DNA from: Antedon mediterranea
Lineage: Eukaryota > Echinodermata > Crinoidea > Comatulida > Antedonidae
Assembly: GCF_964355755.1 (NCBI RefSeq)
Contig: NC_092671.1
Coordinates: forward strand, 11,295,001-11,359,000
Direction: 5' to 3'
Length of the DNA: 64,000 nt
This document shows positions 38,278-50,161 of this stretch, in pieces (positions within the stretch are counted from its first letter, which is position 1; every line of letters begins with the position of its first letter). Below the pieces are notes generated by a model. That model did not search any database. It was not told the DNA's origin and saw only the letters and a program-made list of their open reading frames with translations. The translations under genes were made by a program, and so were the position numbers.

Positions 38278-39083
38278 TTTCATGAAAGCATTGTAAAAAC
38301 TACACTTTTTGTGGTTTGTGGATCATTCTGGTGTCGGGTGAAAGCTCCTCAAGCGAGCAGAATACCAAGTCAAAGGTTAAAGAAGATCATATAAAAACTG
38401 CGTTGTTTTAATGAACAACTATGAATTAAAAGTATGCAATGTTTAAACAAAAATCATAGTAACTGTATATGAATGCCGTGTGCATTTTATGCAACAGGGT
38501 CATGTGTTAATATGTAGCGCCGATCACCGACGAGTGGCGTTAAATCCATTTTCTCATTCTATAGGCATTTGTCTTTCTTTGATAATGATGCATTTCATAA
38601 TTGAAACTGCACTAGCGCTAAATGAATAATTCAACATTTTGATAGACACTTATTTCATTAAAATGTAAATAATCTGTGTTCCGGGACATAGGCGACTTAG
38701 TTGCAAAGTGACACGTGAGTCACACGTATATCTGATTTTTAAAATAATATGAGGTCATGTGTTGGTAATAATGATAATATGTATATATTCTGATATTGTA
38801 AATAACTGTATTCTAGTTCCACATATGCCTGTACAAGCGTACAGTATATACATTAAGCTAAGTTGAGTAAGGTAAAACTTCAGGGGTGATTTTAAAAATA
38901 TAAAGTAAAGACACTTATGTTTAACATAACACATTTTTTGAAAACAATAAATAATTGCTACTGATTTAAGCTATCCTCAAATAAAGTATGTAAATATATC
39001 AAATTTATATCGTATTGTGTTTTATTCGGACACCTTCTCTCTCACAGAGGCTTCATGGCCTCATTGATGACGTCACGAAGTTA

Positions 39084-39099
39084 GCGCCACCAGGAGGTA
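39084..39099. promoter_or_regulatory. CTCF-like motif
   Basis: TAGCGCCACCAGGAGG combines the AGCGCCACC word known from arthropod CTCF sites with the vertebrate CCACCAGGRGG core. The same AGCGCCACC word occurs at 1740. Motif evidence only. Confidence 0.3.
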
Positions 39100-42000
39100 T
39101 CTGCGATAATAAACTTTTCAATTGGACCACATACTCATTACATAGTCCATCGTACTAATTCAGCACCCTTTATTTCCCCGGTTGCATACACCTAATTGAT
39201 GCAATTATATATTGTGTGTTGATGACACCTAAACCCTTAGTGGTGGATTTTAGCTATAGGAAATACTTAAAGATACTAAATTGATTTAAGAAAGCAGTAC
39301 TCGTTTACAGATAACGCGATTACGGACAGCTGTAGGCTATTGTGAATCACTTGGGACTGGACTAGGCCTCTGTGATGTGACCCAGAAAGCCACGTCCTTG
39401 GCCGACACTTAGCTCACCTGTGTACGGTATAAGATAGGCTTAAATTGCCACGAGCCTTGTGGTGATTCACCTGAACAAACTCATATTGTAACCTGTTTCC
39501 TCCGCCTGCAGTTCTGTAATCCAGTCTAGATTATATTCAACCCTTTATCTACTTGTTTCATCTCGATCCAAGCGAATACAAGGGATTTTGATACAATATG
39601 GGGGGTGTGGTTTACAACTTAGATCATTTCCAATACATTACTCAAGGTGAAATCCAACTGACATAACTAGGATTTTTTTTATCCATAATAGAACAGGAAC
39701 CCGTGTATTAAAAATACTGATTGAATAAACGTTTAATTTACAATAGGCTTGGCAACCCGTCACCTTGGGATTTCTACCCTGATGTGTAGCGGGTTTGACA
39801 AGTCTTAGAAATAATATAAGTATTATACAAATAATTATAAACTAATTCTACGTACCTTGATTTAATCTATCTGCCTTTCATTTTTTGGCCATAACATCCA
39901 ATTTGTATATCATCATTCTTGCCTTTGTAAAAGTCCAGACAATGATAATAATATACTTTCCAATTAGGCTTATGAATCATCGAGTCATTTACTTCACTGT
40001 AGCGTGGTTACCTTGATTACGGTACATTGTGTAGGGTTCAAATCCAATCTTTCTTTTTTTTAAGACAAACATTCACCAAATGTATTCAAGTTTTTAGTGT
40101 GAGTTTTTCTTTTTTGCTGGCTGCAAGGAAGAAAGATTGTTTTTCAAATGTATAGTTTATACATACACACACATAACAATAATGATAATAATAACTAGAT
40201 TTTAATTCGTCATTTTGACGCTAAAATTGTCTGCTGATTAGATAAAAATCAAAAGCCATAAAAGAATGATATGCCTTATCACAGTGAACTTAAACCTTAA
40301 TATATGTTGACAGATGAAATCAATATATAACCGATGGTTAAAATGTATCTATTAATATTTTCCTACCCGAATGAATATAAAGGCATACACTATACATAAT
40401 ATCAGATATATTATGTATGTCAAGGTTAATATTGAAATTGAAATTAATTTGAAGTAATAATCGAAGAGGCTGTTCGTGTCGAGACACAAAATTCGGCACA
40501 TCTCAATTAAGAATGTATCTATGTTGTTCTTTAATTTTCTAGCCTGTGGGCATATTATAAAATAACGCAACAGTTTAATGTTTACAAGAATGACAAACTG
40601 GCACGATTACAGGTGCACTCATTAGCGACCCGCAGGTTCATAAATTGCGATCGCAGCTGTGTAACTAATGATTGTGTAACTAGCTATCTGTAACTGCCAA
40701 CAGGAACAACATACTCAGTGACTTACATTTTTCGGTTGCTTCGCATAAATGTATATTGTAATTGTACATAATTGATCAATTATCATTCATGTTCAGTGTT
40801 TTACTGAACCTCATACCGAATAGATCATGACCCAATTTCACATTGTGTGCCACAGAGGAATTATAATTGTGTACACTGCTATTAAACTATAGGACACATA
40901 ATTGTGAAGGACACATAATGAGACAATAAGGATCCAGCCGTGTTCAAGTAGGCCTAGCTAATCACCTCAATATAAACTCTTGAAAAAGAATTTGAAATGA
41001 GCATGTACAGTTTTTTTTTATTTCACGTCTGCTCCCCTTCTTTCTTTTCATACACAGATATTACATCGTAAACAATATCAATAAATCAAATAATTATTTT
41101 TTTCACTGGTAAACGCTTCTGGAGGCTGTTAAAACTTAAAATGTCTTCATCCTACACTATAATGCATGGAGGGTTTGGAAGATGTATTGTTATAGGCCCA
41201 GTTAGTTCCTCCTTGATTGTTGAATAGGCAGGCCTCACACTATTTCTGTTTCTATCTTATTCTTACCATACTCAAGTCAGGTTACCTGTATGATATTCTT
41301 TCCTTTCTATGTTACTATACTACTTAGATCGAGAATACCTATTAATGCCGACAAAATGTTAATTGTATATTCCTAGACTGCGCAGCAGATAGACACGATT
41401 GGCTCCAGTTTTAATCATCAACATCTATTCAATTATAGTTTATGAAGCGCAACAATACTAGTACGCTCATAATGTTTATTATACACGTGTTTAGCATAAT
41501 TACTACTTACTATTTTAGTTTAATGTGTTTGAACTCGTATCTCAGTTGAAAACTATGTAATCGTCAATTTTTTTTTAGAACACTGCCCTCTTCTTGTTAA
41601 GGTACTAGACTTACTAATTACGCTATTCATAAATGAAGTATTCATAAAAATGACAACAAAATTGTATTCACAAACTAGATGCAATTTTCTTGCGAATATG
41701 AAGTGATTATTGAATGAATAAAAGTGGTAGCAATCTACAAACGAAAAAAACAATGTTTATACAGTAGATGTATTGGTCTGCATCACTTATTTACACAAAT
41801 TCATGATAAATTTTGCCGTGGACCTATAAGTAGAGATTTATTTATATAAGGTCCATGATCGAACGAATACTGGCGCGTATTAAACAAAAATAAAGTAAAA
41901 TATGAGCACATTTTGCTTCTGTATCATCATGTAGGCTACTTATAGGCATACATGGATAAGTTTAGCTAAATTAATTTCTCCATTATCCGACGATTAGAAA

Positions 42001-43684
42001 TTTTGCCACTTTTGATTTAAATGTTTTGAATGTCGCCCTCTTTTGTTCAAAAACTTTTCTGTTAGAAAGAAACCTGGAGAAAGTCCCAGAAAATATTTAT
42101 TGAGATTGTGTTGTGATTATAGAGGGCGTCAAACATGTTCATGTTGCACAAAATAAAAGAGTCTTCTTCATTTAAGTGTAAACTGTATTACTAAATATAA
42201 CTAAAGTTCAGTTTAATGTAAACATTTTACAACTTAATTCAGACTGACAAGCACCCGCTTCTTTTGATGACAACTGTATGTTGTATCTATGAGTTATAAT
42301 TATATTATATTATATTAATCAATACGTTATTCTTTAACATGGTCTGAAGATCCAAATATCCTCATCAAAATCCATCTACTATAAAACTATAAAATAAGCA
42401 TCATACTGCAAACATTGCCAAGCGCCAACAAGTCTGATACACTAACAATCGCTTGAATAAAAGGTTTGTGTGAATGACTCCAAACTGAACAGAAGGGTGA
42501 ACGATTCTACCTCATATCTATTCTAGCCCAATCGAGCGTGGGGGAATTCGGCAAAACGTGTTCTAAACAGGAATTGTACCCATTATTTTTAGATGCATTA
42601 TACTTTCAATGTCAATGCCATCCTAACATGTTTTTGTTATTGTGATATTATCTAAAAACTTTAAATAACGTGTTGGGTTATCTACTATTATTAAAACCAG
42701 TTTATTGATCTACTTACTATAGTCTATTGTTGAATTTGACCCTGAAATTGTGTTCTTCAGTTTTTGTTTTTTACTGTTTTATGAAACGTTTCCGAGTATG
42801 TTATATTTTATTTTTGACTCGACAACGATGAAAAGATTTGTCAAAATATCCTATGTACATTTTGACAATCCATTATGTAATCTTGGAGTTTGGAATATAC
42901 CAGTAATTAATTGTAAAAGCAGTAAAAATTAAATCATCTTTTTTCACGTTATTAGAGCTATATGTATTAAAGCAGGTCAGCAAGACAGTTTTAAAGCGAC
43001 AGTTCTTCAATTCACATAATGAACATAAAATCTCTGATAAATGCGACCAAAATGTAGAATCGTTCCATCTTAAATTGCACTCTAATAACCATAATAAATG
43101 TAACAACAAACTACATGCGATTTTACAGATAAACTTTGTCAATTTATTTATTCGTTATGTACATAATAATATTAACAATAGCTATAACACAACATTCTTA
43201 TCAATTACAATCTATTTTGTTTTACATTTCTAGTTTATTTACACATTATGAGAAGGATTGTTTTTGGTTGGTACATACCCGATAGAGACTTTTCTGACAA
43301 ATAAGCCAATACAGACACTCCTATTGGAAGAAAATACCAAGTAGAAGAGAAAAATAATAACAAAATACTCCCGTTATGTCATTCATTGAAGCATTTGGGC
43401 TAGGTTTGTACCGTGGTGGTTAAATGATGGATTCACATCTACTGTATTGTTTGGGAAACTTACTATAGATCTAAAGGATCCAGTTATTTAAAACACAGAT
43501 TGGAAAATGAAAGGGAAAAAAGATTTTTTAACCAATTTTTTTTTCTATAAAGATCCTTGTCATGTTCTTTAACAACCGTCTGTTAGTATAGACTTTTAGT
43601 AGGAGAGCCATTAGATAACCGACTTCGAATGTGTATTTGGAGCAGCTTTATACTGTACCAAACTTCTGTTTTCATATAAATTAT

Positions 43685-43690
43685 TTTATT
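43685..43690 (-). promoter_or_regulatory. Putative polyadenylation signal of Dlx
   Basis: AATAAA on the minus strand, 31 bases past the Dlx stop codon. If used, the 3' untranslated region would be very short. Confidence 0.4.
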
Positions 43691-43721
43691 CAATATAGGC
43701 CTATTTGTTTTGTTATTGGTG

Positions 43722-44066
43722 TTAAATAGCTTGTTGCACTTGACTCAGTGTCATATGATGACCGTTGTTAACGTGTTGGTGGTAGTTCTGTTGAGGTGAC
43801 ACTTCAGTCTGCTGTGGGTACCAGCCGTATTGCTGTTGGTGAGGCCCATATGAACTCTGCGAATGCTTTAAGTTGGCTCTCATTTCCCATGTGTCGGGTG
43901 ATGCTCGTTCTTCGTCGAGTTGTGTCGTTGAGTGTGCTTTATGAGGTGAGCCTAGGGGTGGAATCTGCTGCTGTGTTGTCGATGGACTCTGTTTGCTGTG
44001 CGTTATTTGTTGATGACGAAGCACTTTCTTGTATTTTGATCTTCGGTTTTGAAACCAAATTTTAAC
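43722..44066 (-). CDS. dlx: Distal-less (Dlx) homeobox protein, exon 3
   Basis: 345 bases, acceptor TTCTTTACAG/GT, ending in TAA. It completes the homeodomain from position 45 (VKIWFQNRRSKYKK), so the intron falls between residues 44 and 45 of the homeodomain, the site used in vertebrate Dlx genes. The rest (residues about 183-280) is a Gln/His/Ser-rich tail, with PHQQQYGWYPQQ and HMTLSQVQQAI at the end, as expected for a Dlx activation region. The frame is open through the acceptor from upstream; the true reading starts with Val at 44066, not at an internal start. Confidence 0.95.
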   Translation of the reverse strand, partial: VKIWFQNRRSKYKKVLRHQQITHSKQSPSTTQQQIPPLGSPHKAHSTTQLDEERASPDTWEMRANLKHSQSSYGPHQQQYGWYPQQTEVSPQQNYHQHVNNGHHMTLSQVQQAI

Positions 44067-47000
44067 CTGTAAAGAAAGAAAAATAAATGAAACATTAAGA
44101 AATCAAGACTTTAAGTTTAAAAAATAAGTTTAAAATATAAAGGCACTTGGTTGTTTATGCTATTATAAATAGTGTACATTTTTTTGCTTTCTATATTTAG
44201 TTTTAGCATTTTAGTTATAAATGTATTTTTACAAATAATGGTTAATAGTTTTAAATTTGTATAGCGCAAATTACAAATAGTCTCTATGCGCAATATTTCG
44301 TTTCTTTGGATGCTGTACTTTTAGCAGGTTATTATTACTATCAATTAATATCTGGCGACCTTGACGCGTGAAGCTAATACACTATTTGGTTTTGTTCAGA
44401 AACACGTTTTTATTAAAAGAAAATAACATAGAACAGCAACAACCTAGAGTTCATTGTATACCAAAATTCTAAGCATGTTGAATAGATTCTATAGAAAGAA
44501 CACAGAAATAGGAACAATGATCATATCGTGCGCTTCCTCAAGGATGCGAAAGCTACGTTCTCATGACTGACCATGCGATAATAGATACAAGCTACCTTCA
44601 CGCATATTGTCAGCCCCTAGCAAGGTTTAAGGCCAGGGCAATATACCCTGATAGGGTTCAGTAAGAATAATAAAGGGTGCTAAAGTGATTGCTTTTCTTT
44701 TTCTAATCCACGCGTTCTTTGAATGATACATATTAAGTTAAATTGTTACGAAGTAATTATTGATAAAACAATTAATGTAATAATAGATAACATTATGATA
44801 TAATTATATATTGACAACAATAATTGTATACGTTAATTATATTTCAATACTGTATTATTAATATATAATTACCAGTACTTGTATTCATTTTATCGATACT
44901 GTAACGAGAACACTTTTTAGATTAATAAATACTATCAATGATAGCCTATACTTTTTTAAATGTTGTCAGTTATATTGAAAGTGTAACTTTTACTTTCAGA
45001 TTTTTAAGTAAATTAATGACGAATGTGTTTGTATAGCTATTATTGATTATACTGTTTGATTAAATTGCCTAATTTTGACATTAAACCACAGATATGGACA
45101 AAAGTATACAATATTGTAGGCGGATTTGGATTTTGTTTCCTCAGCTTAGGCCTATTACTGTACCTCTAAAAAGGCAGCAGTCCTAACTCTCTGCGCAGCT
45201 GAAGATAACACTAAAGCAGTGAGCAGATTATATCATACGCGTGTCTCATTAATTAACGCATTTCAATAAGTCAAGTAATTAGCCAATTCATTACTTGATT
45301 CGGTCTTTCTCATTAACATTTCAGTCGCTTTGTGCTGCCTCTTGAGTCGGTAAATGACTCCAATCCGAAGAGCAACAGGTGGTCACCTGATCGTTCTAGG
45401 CTTCTTATGAAGCCCCGCGATGCAATGTTTTCAGAAGTGGCGTGAAGCACGGTTAAGCATTACATCAAGCGTGTATGTGACGTCTGCCGCACCACGCATT
45501 ACGTAATGTCTCCTTTCTTTTCAATGAAGAGAAGGATGCTTAATTTAGCCTATGATACTTAGCGTGTATCTAACAAAATGAATCAGTATCTCAAGGGTTT
45601 TTAAGTCTTTGATTTGTCTAGTAGTAATTAAACGATGATGTTTGAATTTAACAAATATTTGTCAAATTAATTACAATTAATTGGAATTTCGTTATCTTTA
45701 CAAATAGGGCAAATTTAAGTGAGTGTTTATAGGTTATATAAGAAAGTAACATACTAATATCGTATAACTAACCAATTGAATTTTGTATTTGTGTTGTGGA
45801 GTAAAAATATTATAAACACAAATAATAGTTATCCAGCATAGAATACAATGGTTTTCTTTAAGCAGAATTCAATTCTTAAGATAGACACGTTTCTTCCGAT
45901 GGAGTTGAAAATACTCTAAATGTATTGTTTAACAAAAGACGGAAAGGTTCATTGTCCGATATAAAATAAGTAGGACAACGACGTCGCCTTGCAATAATTT
46001 TGTTCTCATTGTTTAGGCCTAAACGAGGTAAATATGTTCTATTGTATAACTTTTTTTTATTATTAAACTTTGTTTAATTATGAGACAATAGTTAGAAAAA
46101 CATTATTAAAAATTGTCGTATCATAATTATCAAAATGTATAATAAACACTCCAATAATTGATACAAAAATAAACATTGAAAATGAATGCAATGAGCTCAG
46201 CGAAGAGATTCAAAGTATATGCGCGTGTATCGTAGCGTTTTATCAGCATTTTAAGGCGCGCGTACACAACCCGTAACGATCCATCTGAATTTTAACACGC
46301 GTGTGTTGCATCAATTCATGGTGCGGCCGACATCAACTGATGTGGATATTTGTTATGCCCGTGTTGGTGTTAGCGAATAATTGTGGCAATTGTAGTCCCG
46401 TTAGTGTGGAAACTGGTGATTATTGGACCGGTAGTGACCCACTGGAAATGTCGTTACTTGTGTCGTAGTCAGTACCGTGCGGAGTGTTATTGGTAAAGAT
46501 TATTACTGCAAATTATTGGAGTCAGGTCCTTTGTAGGAGGCTGGGTGCTTACTTTTATTGGTACCGGGAGTGGAATGTTGTCGATGCTTGTGGTATAGTG
46601 CTATGACTGTGGCAGTTGATGTTGTATACGGTGCCGGGTACTGGTACAGTAAATTATTGGAGTCAATGACATCGAAAAGCTGTGTCGCGTGCTGTCTGAT
46701 TTACTTTTACTTTAAGAACATAGGATACAATCAAAGCTGCCAGCGGCAGAGAGACGTTCTGTCTTAAGCATTAGACTACATAGACTTGTTTACATAATGA
46801 AATACACAATTCCATTTGTTTCATTAAGTCATACTAAGAACTGCTGTGATCTCTGTCAAGACGAGTACAAAGCGTATTATCCAAGACTAAAGCATTGTAA
46901 TAATGAATTCAATTAAATTGGTTACCAGTAGGCCTACTTGTTACCCTCATTGTTAAATTTCAACTAACAGAATGTAGCATGTCCTTATTTTTTTTTTGCC

Positions 47001-47739
47001 CTAATTTTTTAATAATAGTTGAATTGTCTTCGAATTTATTCGGATTCAATTTGATTTTGATCACATTTAAGTGTGTTGTATTGCAGCGTCAGAATATCAT
47101 TTATATATTAATCCCATCAATTGATATTATTACTATTATTGAATGTATGAGTTTTGATCTTTTCTTTTTAAAAATAATTATACATGTAGTATTTTTTTAT
47201 TCTATTTGTTGTGAAATATATTGTAAAGAAAATTACAAGATATATTTAAAATGTCAACATATTTCAATAAGTTAGGCAGATGTTTTATCCATAAGAAAAC
47301 AGTGTTAAAATAAAGAACAATTAAACCAGTGGGCTTTATCCGATCAAATCAACAGAGAAAATGCACATGTTACATAGTCGTTAACAATAATTAAAAATAG
47401 TAACAGCAATCATAGGGGTTGGGTGGGAATTATGTTAAATGGGGAACGAACAAAGTGTCCCTTTATAAGTGGTATCCCCCGTGGCGGCATGTGTTAAAAC
47501 ATATTGCCCTTTGTTCGTCTGTCACGGGAAGTGTATACCCTTCATTTAATAGGTGTCCCAAAAATGGTTCTAATGTATATTCATGGCCCTATAATTATTA
47601 ATTAAAGTAGCATTGTTCGTTATGATTTTTTGGAGACATCAAATAAAATGAATATACAGTTCGAATTAGATCGATTCAACTCGTTAAAGTTCTATGAACT
47701 TGTTTCCTTAGGTCTGTATGACGTTTACACCATGGAGGA

Positions 47740-48150
47740 TTTATTATTATTATTTATTGCCAAAAACAAGTTACAAACACACAGAAACTAAGGGAGTAGG
47801 CAGGAACCTAAAAGTGAACCTAATCACTATAACAAGAGTTCAGGTTCCGTACTCCCAAAGTAACAACTATGATATATAATAAACTATATAAAAATATTTA
47901 TATTACAAATAGACCAATCAACAGTGTCAATATAAACTTATATAAAGCTCAATTAAAACGGAGACTAACACTTGACATTCTCATGACATCAGCTATTTCA
48001 TTTCATTGAAAAAATAGACACGCCTGGTCAAAAAAGGAATGTTTGAAATGATGGATAGCAAACGGAAAAAGAAACAAATAGATACAAAATCAATATAAAA
48101 TATCGGAATTCACAATGTAAGGAAATTAAGTACAGAAACTGTAAAAAAAA
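47740..48150 (-). mobile_element. Probable LINE 3' fragment
   Basis: Read on the minus strand it ends in GGCAATAAATAATAATAATAAA, a typical LINE 3' tail, and is preceded by non-coding sequence with a GAGTACGG/GGAACCTG-type inverted pair. No coding remnant was identified. Confidence 0.4.
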
Positions 48151-48544
48151 ATCTTCTGTTGTTGAACGATTTTTGTCGTTTTGTATAACAAAAGAGAGCA
48201 ATGTTACCGGTAGGTTTAATTAATTCATTAATTAAAACTGTAGGTCTAAATGTACAACAGGTGCCGCGTCGGTATTCCGTGACAGACGATGATTTGAATT
48301 GTTACTGCTGCAATATCTGTCGCACTATTTACTACCTGGTATTGTCCGTAAATTAATTCGTTTTCTAATTTTACATATTTTAAATAAACATTGTATGTTT
48401 GTATTGTTATTTGGAATAAACTATGCATTTCACCTCATAGCATGTTGTAATAAACATGTTTAGTTTTAGCAATTTGAATCACCAATCGAAAGTGTTTTGT
48501 TATAATTCGTGTCATATACTAGGTTTTTAGAATATACAGCACAA

Positions 48545-49040
48545 CTCACCTATTCAGGGGACATCCATAAAAGGAATGTATGTTTTTATACACAGTGTAC
48601 ATCCCTTAAATAGACAGTTTTCCTTGAAACGAATTAAGCATATTGTGTGTCTTAACATTACGACCAACCACTATTTTCACGGGACACCCACATTAGGAGG
48701 ACGACTTGTTTGGTTCCGAAATTGTCCCCTTAATATGGGTTCTATTGTATTGTCAAAATTGCATCGCCAAGGTATTGGCCTATTACTGGTACAAAGCTAT
48801 TCAGGGGAAATCCTATTGAGGAAACATTCGGGCGGTGTGTTTTAACACTAAAACCAACCCCTCTATTTTTTATGAGACTTCGTTCCAAAGATGTACTCTT
48901 AATAGGGTTCGAAGTCAATCTACTAATTTCTTTCAAACAGTAAACGAACGATATTAGTACTATACAGAGAACCCCAATACCTTCGTTAACCAAGTTCCCC
49001 CTTATTATGGATATCTTTTGAAGTGCGTGCCCCAAAAAAA
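48545..49040. repeat. Dispersed GGGGACAC-type repeat, longest block
   Basis: Contains CTATTCAGGGGACATCC, CACGGGACACCCACATTAGG, TTGTCCCCTTAATATGGGTTC and, further on, CTCTTAATAGGGTTCGAAG. Several units of the same family as 34735-34925 appear to be nested or arranged in tandem here. Confidence 0.5.
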
Positions 49041-49058
49041 GATTGTAATGTCAATCTA

Positions 49059-49206
49059 ATACCGCCCTTTCACACCAAAAACAAAACTCCGGTGTTTTGG
49101 TGTGAAAGGCACAATCAAACAACTCCGGAGTTCAAAACATTGGGGATTGAACAGCTGAACATGTTCTCTGGAGATCACAGCGGAGTTTTGGTGTGAAAGG
49201 GGTATA
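49059..49206. mobile_element. MITE with TIR CCTTTCACACCAAAA, beside Dlx exon 2
   Basis: About 148 bp. The left end ATACCGCCCTTTCACACCAA and the right end TTGGTGTGAAAGGGGTAT are inverted repeats that extend inwards through AACTCCG and CGGAGTT. Additional CTCCGGAG words lie inside. Non-coding; a different family from the GTCTACAC elements. Confidence 0.85.
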
Positions 49207-49241
49207 AGCATTAAAGTAACTTTACAAAATAATTTGTTTAC

Positions 49242-49429
49242 CTGTGTTTGTGTAAGACCTAAGGATGCCGCTAATTCTGCTCGTTCTGGTAGGGCTAAAT
49301 ACTGTGTTAGTTGGAACCGTTGGTTTAATTGCTGCAATTGGATATTGCTGTAAATAGTTCGAGGTTTTCGTATCTTCTTTCCTTTGTGATTTAACTTTCC
49401 CTTTAATTCAGTTTTATCATCAGGACATA
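49242..49429 (-). CDS. dlx: Distal-less (Dlx) homeobox protein, exon 2
   Basis: 188 bases, acceptor TTTCATACAG/TA, donor ACACAG/GTAAAC. It encodes residues 104-166, including most of the homeodomain (HD residues 1-44 of 123-182): [17 protein letters not shown], then the highly diagnostic [19 protein letters not shown] and QTQ. These are near-identical to Dlx proteins across animals. Phases at both ends match exons 1 and 3. Confidence 0.97.
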
Positions 49430-49851
49430 CTGTATGAAAATACATCATATTAAAGGATATAAGAATATTCAGAAATACAATATTGATATTTTTTATTTTA
49501 AAAATGTTACGAATACGATCACAACTATATACAATTTATAAACCATAAACTAAATGACTTTTATTTAAAATTGGAAAAATTGATCACAGAATAAATATGT
49601 GTAGGCCTAATGATGAAAAATTAATTATTCAAGAAACCTCATTATAAAACAAATTTCAAGTCAGTCAAGTCAAGTAAATTTATTGTCATTTGTAAACATA
49701 TAAAAAACATTTACATTGAAATGAATTTGAACGGTTTCGGCTAACACCAAATAAATAGAACTTACATGGTGAAACTATCTCCCGCCGGACACCATACACA
49801 ATACATGCTTAGGCCTAAATTAGTTTTAAATTAATTATTATAATCTCTTAC
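49430..49851 (-). other. Dlx intron 1 with a retroposon tail
   Basis: 422 bases. The piece at about 49660-49745, with CAAGTCAAGTAAATTTATTGTCATTTG and ATTGAAATGAATTTG-type words, resembles the 3' ends of short retroposons. Two TAGGCCTA words also occur here (49602, 49810). Confidence 0.55.
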
Positions 49852-50161
49852 CGTCAGTTGTAGGACTTGGTATCGGACAAACGTTCGGATAAGTATGATG
49901 GCGGTGAGAATTCATTGGATTCATTGAAAACGGATAACCTATGGAACGCGGGTGTTGCATAGAAGCAGCCGAAGGGTACGGATGACCCTCGTGATGAGAC
50001 TGCGGTGGTCCAGTTGCGCACCTCATACCGGGTGGGGGTATATACTGATGCGGGTTACCTGACCCATACGGTAGCTGCGGTGATTGCATCTGTTGAATTT
50101 CCATGAACGCTGATTTTGGGCAAAATGAATGTTCGTAGCTGTCTGCCATAATGTTCATCAT
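49852..50161 (-). CDS. dlx: Distal-less (Dlx) homeobox protein, exon 1
   Basis: First of three coding exons (with 49242-49429 and 43722-44066) of a complete Dlx gene of about 280 residues. Dlx proteins are homeodomain activators used in appendage, neural and ectodermal patterning (family knowledge). The exon gives residues 1-103, a Pro/His/Ser/Met-rich region (QSHHEGHPYPSA, MNSHRHHTYPNV), ending PSPTTD before the donor GACG/GTAAGA. Possible starts are the tandem ATGs at 50161 and 50158 and the ATG at 50149 (MADSYEHSF). I give the longest. The gene converges on engrailed. Confidence 0.93.

Larger units (their letters stand above)
37458..43684. other. Intergenic region between convergent engrailed and Dlx genes
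   Basis: 6.2 kb with no exon recognised. The engrailed 3' untranslated region probably ends near 38267-38290, where two overlapping AATAAA motifs occur. CTCF-like words occur at about 39084-39099 (AGCGCCACCAGGAGG), 41581-41592, 42031-42041 and 42119-42130. The rest is AT-rich with no clear repeat. Confidence 0.55.
44067..49241 (-). other. Dlx intron 2 (5.2 kb)
   Basis: Separates the two halves of the homeodomain. Contents: a less AT-rich, apparently non-repetitive block at 45170-45540 with clustered TAAT sites (candidate enhancer), a G/T-rich block at 46320-46690, GGGGACAC-type repeats (about 47415-47590, 48545-49040), an antisense LINE tail (about 47740-48150) and a MITE-like element at 49059-49206 that ends 35 bases from exon 2. 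Confidence 0.75.

Noticed and set aside
39990-40060. tRNA-like sequence with GGTTCAAATCC
   Set aside because: There is a B-box-like word, but no convincing A box, anticodon arm or acceptor pairing.
43796-44065. 89-residue plus-strand frame opposite Dlx exon 3
   Set aside because: Antisense shadow of the Gln/His-rich Dlx coding sequence.
46979-47275. 98-residue hydrophobic plus-strand frame
   Set aside because: Low-complexity Ile/Phe/Leu translation of AT-rich intron sequence with no domain and no splice context.
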